A program made the position numbers and the translations under genes. Below the pieces are notes generated by a model, which made no database searches, had not been told where the DNA came from, and was given only the letters and a program-made list of their open reading frames with translations. This document shows, one piece after another, positions 14,178 to 16,870 of a stretch of 16,870 nt of DNA; position 1 is the first letter of the stretch; every line of letters begins with the position of its first letter. Source of the DNA: Deltaproteobacteria bacterium (GTDB lineage: Bacteria > Desulfobacterota > Desulfuromonadia > Desulfuromonadales > Geopsychrobacteraceae); NCBI GenBank assembly GCA_009993495.1, contig JAACTI010000115.1, forward strand, positions 1 to 16,870, written 5' to 3'.

Positions 14178-14630
14178 TCAGGCCGTAAGGGTTGAAGTGC
14201 AGTGTGGACACTTGGTCGCTTGCAGTGAAATTTCACTGCAACAATGGGGGCAGTCCCTGGTGGTTGGTTCCACGGGTGGCGCGACCTCTTCGCGCTTGAG
14301 GCGATTGATCTGCTTCACCAGCAAAAACACGGCAAAGGCAACGATCAGAAAACTGACGACCGCATTCAAAAACACGCCGTAATTGATCGTAACCGCACCG
14401 GCGGCCTGGGCCTCAGCCAGAGAGTTAATTGCCCCCTGAGCGCTCCCCTGCTTAAGCACAATAAACAGATTGGTAAAATCAACTCCTCCCAGCAGGAGCC
14501 CGATAGGCGGCATAAGAACGTCGGCCACCAGGCTCTTAACGATGGTGCCAAAGGCCCCCCCGATAATGATCCCGACCGCCATATCCACAACATTGCCCTT
14601 GGCCGCAAATTCCTTGAACTCTTTCAGCAT
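14178..14630 (-). CDS. mscL: Large-conductance mechanosensitive channel with C-terminal zinc ribbon
   Basis: 150 residues. It forms a homopentameric inner-membrane pore that opens under membrane tension and releases solutes on hypo-osmotic shock. Family features: EFKEFAAKGNVVDMAVGIIIGG with the pore helix (about 14-40), VADVLMPPIGLLLGGVDF, and a second membrane helix (about 85-108, VFLNAVVSFLIVAFAVFLL) followed by the basic RLKREE. The tail (about 124-148) carries two CPHC motifs spaced like a zinc ribbon, replacing the helical bundle of E. coli MscL. GGAGG lies eight bases before the ATG. It follows pyrE after 35 bases and may be co-transcribed. Confidence 0.95.
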   Translation of the reverse strand: MLKEFKEFAAKGNVVDMAVGIIIGGAFGTIVKSLVADVLMPPIGLLLGGVDFTNLFIVLKQGSAQGAINSLAEAQAAGAVTINYGVFLNAVVSFLIVAFAVFLLVKQINRLKREEVAPPVEPTTRDCPHCCSEISLQATKCPHCTSTLTA

Positions 14631-14665
14631 TTTCAGCCTCCAATGTTATGGATTGAGTAGACGTT

Positions 14666-15217
14666 TTAGCCGACAATTTCACTGCGGGTAAAGACCGAAC
14701 GCAGTACCTGCCCCTGCGCCTCTATATTTTCGCGCGCACCTTCTTCACGATCTACCAGGGTGACAATGCCAAGCACCACCAGCCCCTCTTCTTCTGCCCG
14801 CTGGACGGCCAGCATCGATGAGCCACCGGTCGTGGTCACATCTTCGACAATCACAACCCGCGAACCCGCCGGCAGATTCTTGCGCCCCTCAAGCCACTGG
14901 CCGGTACCATGGCCCTTGGGTTCCTTACGGATAATGAAGGCATGTACCGCTTGACCGTCAAGAGCTGCGGCAATGGACGTGGCCGTGGCAATGGGGTCGG
15001 CCCCCAAGGTCAAGCCCCCGACACCGTCAATCGGGCCGGGGAAGTTCTTGATTTCGGCCCAAAAGGCCTTGCCTACCAACAGGCCGCCCTGAGCATGCAG
15101 CGCCGTTTGCTTGCCATCGAAATAAAAATTACTTTTACGCCCCGAAGCCAAGGTCACCTCGCGTTGCTCGTAGGACTTTTCCAGAATAATCTGCTTTAGT
15201 TCTTGTTTAATACTCAT
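14666..15217 (-). CDS. pyrE: Orotate phosphoribosyltransferase
   Basis: 183 residues. It joins orotate to PRPP to form OMP in pyrimidine synthesis. Visible: KSNFYFDGKQ near the N-terminus, the flexible-loop region IIRKEPKGHGTGQWLEG, and the PRPP-binding motif VVIVEDVTTTGGS. The ribosome binding site AAGGAG lies inside the last codons of purF, with only three bases between purF stop and this ATG, so the two are translationally coupled. Confidence 0.95.
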   Translation of the reverse strand: MSIKQELKQIILEKSYEQREVTLASGRKSNFYFDGKQTALHAQGGLLVGKAFWAEIKNFPGPIDGVGGLTLGADPIATATSIAAALDGQAVHAFIIRKEPKGHGTGQWLEGRKNLPAGSRVVIVEDVTTTGGSSMLAVQRAEEEGLVVLGIVTLVDREEGARENIEAQGQVLRSVFTRSEIVG

Positions 15218-15220
15218 ACG

Positions 15221-16633
15221 TTACTCCTTAAACAGGCCAAGCTGCTTGTCCGTTTTTAACCGTGGAAAATGGACGGGATATTCACCGTTGAAACAGGCGG
15301 TGCAGAAGGTCTTGCACCCATCGCCATGGGCCTCGACCGCCTGATGCAGGCCAGCCACCGAGAGATAGCCGATGCTGTCGGCGGTGACATAACGCGCGAT
15401 TTCTTCGACACTGTGGGAAGCGGCAATCAGCTCCTTACGCGAGGGCGTATCTATGCCATAAAAACAGGGGAAGCAGGTCGGCGGGCTGGAAATGCGCAAA
15501 TGGACTTCGCGGGCGCCGGCATCGCGGATCATTTTCACGATTTTGCGCGAGGTTGTGCCCCGCACAATCGAATCGTCGACCACCACCACGCGCTTGCCTT
15601 CAATGATCTCGCGTACCGGGTTGAGCTTAAGTTTCACTCCGAAGTGGCGAATCGACTGCTGTGGTTCAATAAAGGTACGGCCCACGTAATGGTTGCGGAT
15701 CAATCCCAGTTCAAAAGGCAGCTTGGCTTCCTCGGCATACCCCATGGCGGCGGGCATACCTGAATCGGGCACTGCGATGACCAAGTCGGCGTCAACGGGA
15801 TGTTCATGCGCCAGCACCCGACCAAATTCTTTGCGCACCGGATAAACCATGCGGTTATAAATGCGGCTGTCAGGACGGGCAAAATAGACATATTCAAAAA
15901 TACAGGGGGTTGGAGTGGTTTCCTTGAAGGGATGAAAACTCTTCATGCCGGTTTTATCGATTACCACCATTTCCCCTGGCTCGATTTCGCGAATAAATTC
16001 GGCCTCAACCAGATCAAAGGCGCAGGATTCCGAGGCCACCACATAACCACCGTCGATACGTCCCAGACACAGGGGGCGGAATCCGTTGGGGTCACGTACG
16101 GCCACCATGCGCGATTCGGTCAAAAACAGCAGGCTATAGGCGCCATTAACCGTGTGCAGGGCTTCACAGATGCGGTCGATCAAAGAATCAGACTGAGCCC
16201 GCGCCAGCAGGTGAATAATGGTTTCGGTGTCGGCGGTGGTCGAAAAAATTGAGCCGGTCTGTTCCAGGCGGCTGCGCACTTCCTGAGCATTGACCAGATT
16301 ACCATTATGCGAAATGGCGATACTGCCACGCGAGTAATCAACCATAATCGGCTGGCAATTTTTAATGTCATTGCCGCCGGCGGTCGAATAACGCACATGA
16401 CCAATGGCCGACCGGCCCGGCAAATGAGCAAACACTTCGTCCTGCTTAAAAACATCGGCGACCAGACCGAGTCCCTTATGAGCATAGAGTCGGTAACCAT
16501 CAGACGACACAATACCGCAACCTTCCTGACCACGGTGCTGCATGGCATACAAACCCAGGTAGGTTAAATTAGCCGCTTCCGGATGACCAAAAACGCCAAA
16601 CACGCCACATTCTTCATGCAATTTATCAAACAT
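15221..16633 (-). CDS. purF: Amidophosphoribosyltransferase
   Basis: 470 residues. First committed step of purine synthesis: PRPP and glutamine to phosphoribosylamine. The chain begins with an eight-residue propeptide before Cys9 (EECGVFGV), the glutamine-amidotransferase nucleophile, which becomes N-terminal after cleavage. Glutaminase motifs MQHRGQEGCGI and ISHNGNL are present. The PRPP loop is VVVVDDSIVRGTTS (349-362). Four cysteines match the 4Fe-4S ligands of the Bacillus-type enzyme: C244, C390, C444 and C447. This is the oxygen-sensitive FeS form, unlike E. coli PurF. It sits 15 bases after purQ and directly before pyrE. Confidence 0.97.
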   Translation of the reverse strand: MFDKLHEECGVFGVFGHPEAANLTYLGLYAMQHRGQEGCGIVSSDGYRLYAHKGLGLVADVFKQDEVFAHLPGRSAIGHVRYSTAGGNDIKNCQPIMVDYSRGSIAISHNGNLVNAQEVRSRLEQTGSIFSTTADTETIIHLLARAQSDSLIDRICEALHTVNGAYSLLFLTESRMVAVRDPNGFRPLCLGRIDGGYVVASESCAFDLVEAEFIREIEPGEMVVIDKTGMKSFHPFKETTPTPCIFEYVYFARPDSRIYNRMVYPVRKEFGRVLAHEHPVDADLVIAVPDSGMPAAMGYAEEAKLPFELGLIRNHYVGRTFIEPQQSIRHFGVKLKLNPVREIIEGKRVVVVDDSIVRGTTSRKIVKMIRDAGAREVHLRISSPPTCFPCFYGIDTPSRKELIAASHSVEEIARYVTADSIGYLSVAGLHQAVEAHGDGCKTFCTACFNGEYPVHFPRLKTDKQLGLFKE

Positions 16634-16648
16634 AGAGCCCTTTTCCGC

Positions 16649-16870
16649 TTAAAGCAGATTTTCACGAATAAAGTTGATTGCGTTCTGATACAACCACAAA
16701 CCCATCCCCTCCTCGGGCAGCTTTTCGCGTGTCCAACGGGGATGGTGGGTATAATGAAGATAAGCCTCCGGGTGCGGCATCAAACCAAACAGACGACCAC
16801 TGGGGTCACAAACCCCGGCAATCGATGCAATGCTGCCATTGGGGTTCGCCGGAAATTCCATGGTGGGAAC
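16649..16870 (-). CDS. purQ: Phosphoribosylformylglycinamidine synthase glutaminase subunit, C-terminal end
   Basis: Open to the right edge of the window: 73 residues before a TAA. The visible end has EFPANPNGSIASIAGVCDPSGRLFGLMPHPEAY, the typical C-terminus of the PurQ glutaminase domain, with the His and Glu of the catalytic triad in MPHPE. It supplies ammonia for the FGAM synthase step. A C-terminal end of a fused PurL would look the same, so separate-subunit status is not proven here. purF follows after 15 bases. Confidence 0.85.
   Translation of the reverse strand, partial: VPTMEFPANPNGSIASIAGVCDPSGRLFGLMPHPEAYLHYTHHPRWTREKLPEEGMGLWLYQNAINFIRENLL

Overview
The window looks like ordinary chromosome from a Gram-negative, strictly or facultatively anaerobic bacterium, most likely a deltaproteobacterium of the Desulfuromonadales (Geobacter/Desulfuromonas/Pelobacter type). 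This is inferred from protein character, not from a database search. The signs are a two-gene biotin carboxylase/carboxyltransferase set, a selenocysteine tRNA next to YedF, an RqcH-type NFACT protein, an FeS-type PurF and moderate GC with AT-rich intergenic DNA. No phage, insertion sequence or CRISPR array was seen.

Layout. 1-550: 3' end of a YgiQ-type radical SAM gene. 551-1173: a 620-bp gene-free stretch holding a 154-bp element bounded by 19-bp inverted repeats, then AT-rich DNA. 1174-5850: carboxyltransferase and biotin carboxylase/biotin carrier genes, closed by a strong terminator. 5934-6619: vapBC toxin-antitoxin pair behind three 12-bp repeats. 6737-6813: tRNA-Pro(UGG) and terminator. 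6879-9041: rRNA m5U methyltransferase, yedF and tRNA-Sec(UCA). 9096-9182: tRNA-Leu(CAG) on the minus strand, facing tRNA-Sec across a shared hairpin. 9241-10923: NFACT/RqcH gene (minus). 11065-11139: tRNA-Gly(GCC) (minus). 11273-11881: exported lytic transglycosylase (minus). 12007-14136: overlapping genes for L-aspartate oxidase (nadB), a monofunctional AroQ chorismate mutase and a 72-residue stand-alone DAHP-synthase-type ferredoxin-like domain, ended by a strong terminator. 14178-16870: minus-strand purQ (partial) - purF - pyrE - mscL.

How the genes relate. The carboxylase pair should form one biotin-dependent acyl-CoA (or related) carboxylase whose substrate cannot be read from sequence. 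yedF with tRNA-Sec marks the selenium trait, although no selenoprotein is encoded here. nadB opens an operon leading into aromatic amino-acid control: a chorismate mutase and a separate DAHPS-like regulatory domain, both of which are known elsewhere as domains fused to DAHP synthase. This is the most unusual arrangement in the window. purQ-purF-pyrE joins two PRPP-using nucleotide pathways in one unit. Promoters are clear for tRNA-Leu, tRNA-Gly and nadB, and reasonable for tRNA-Pro.
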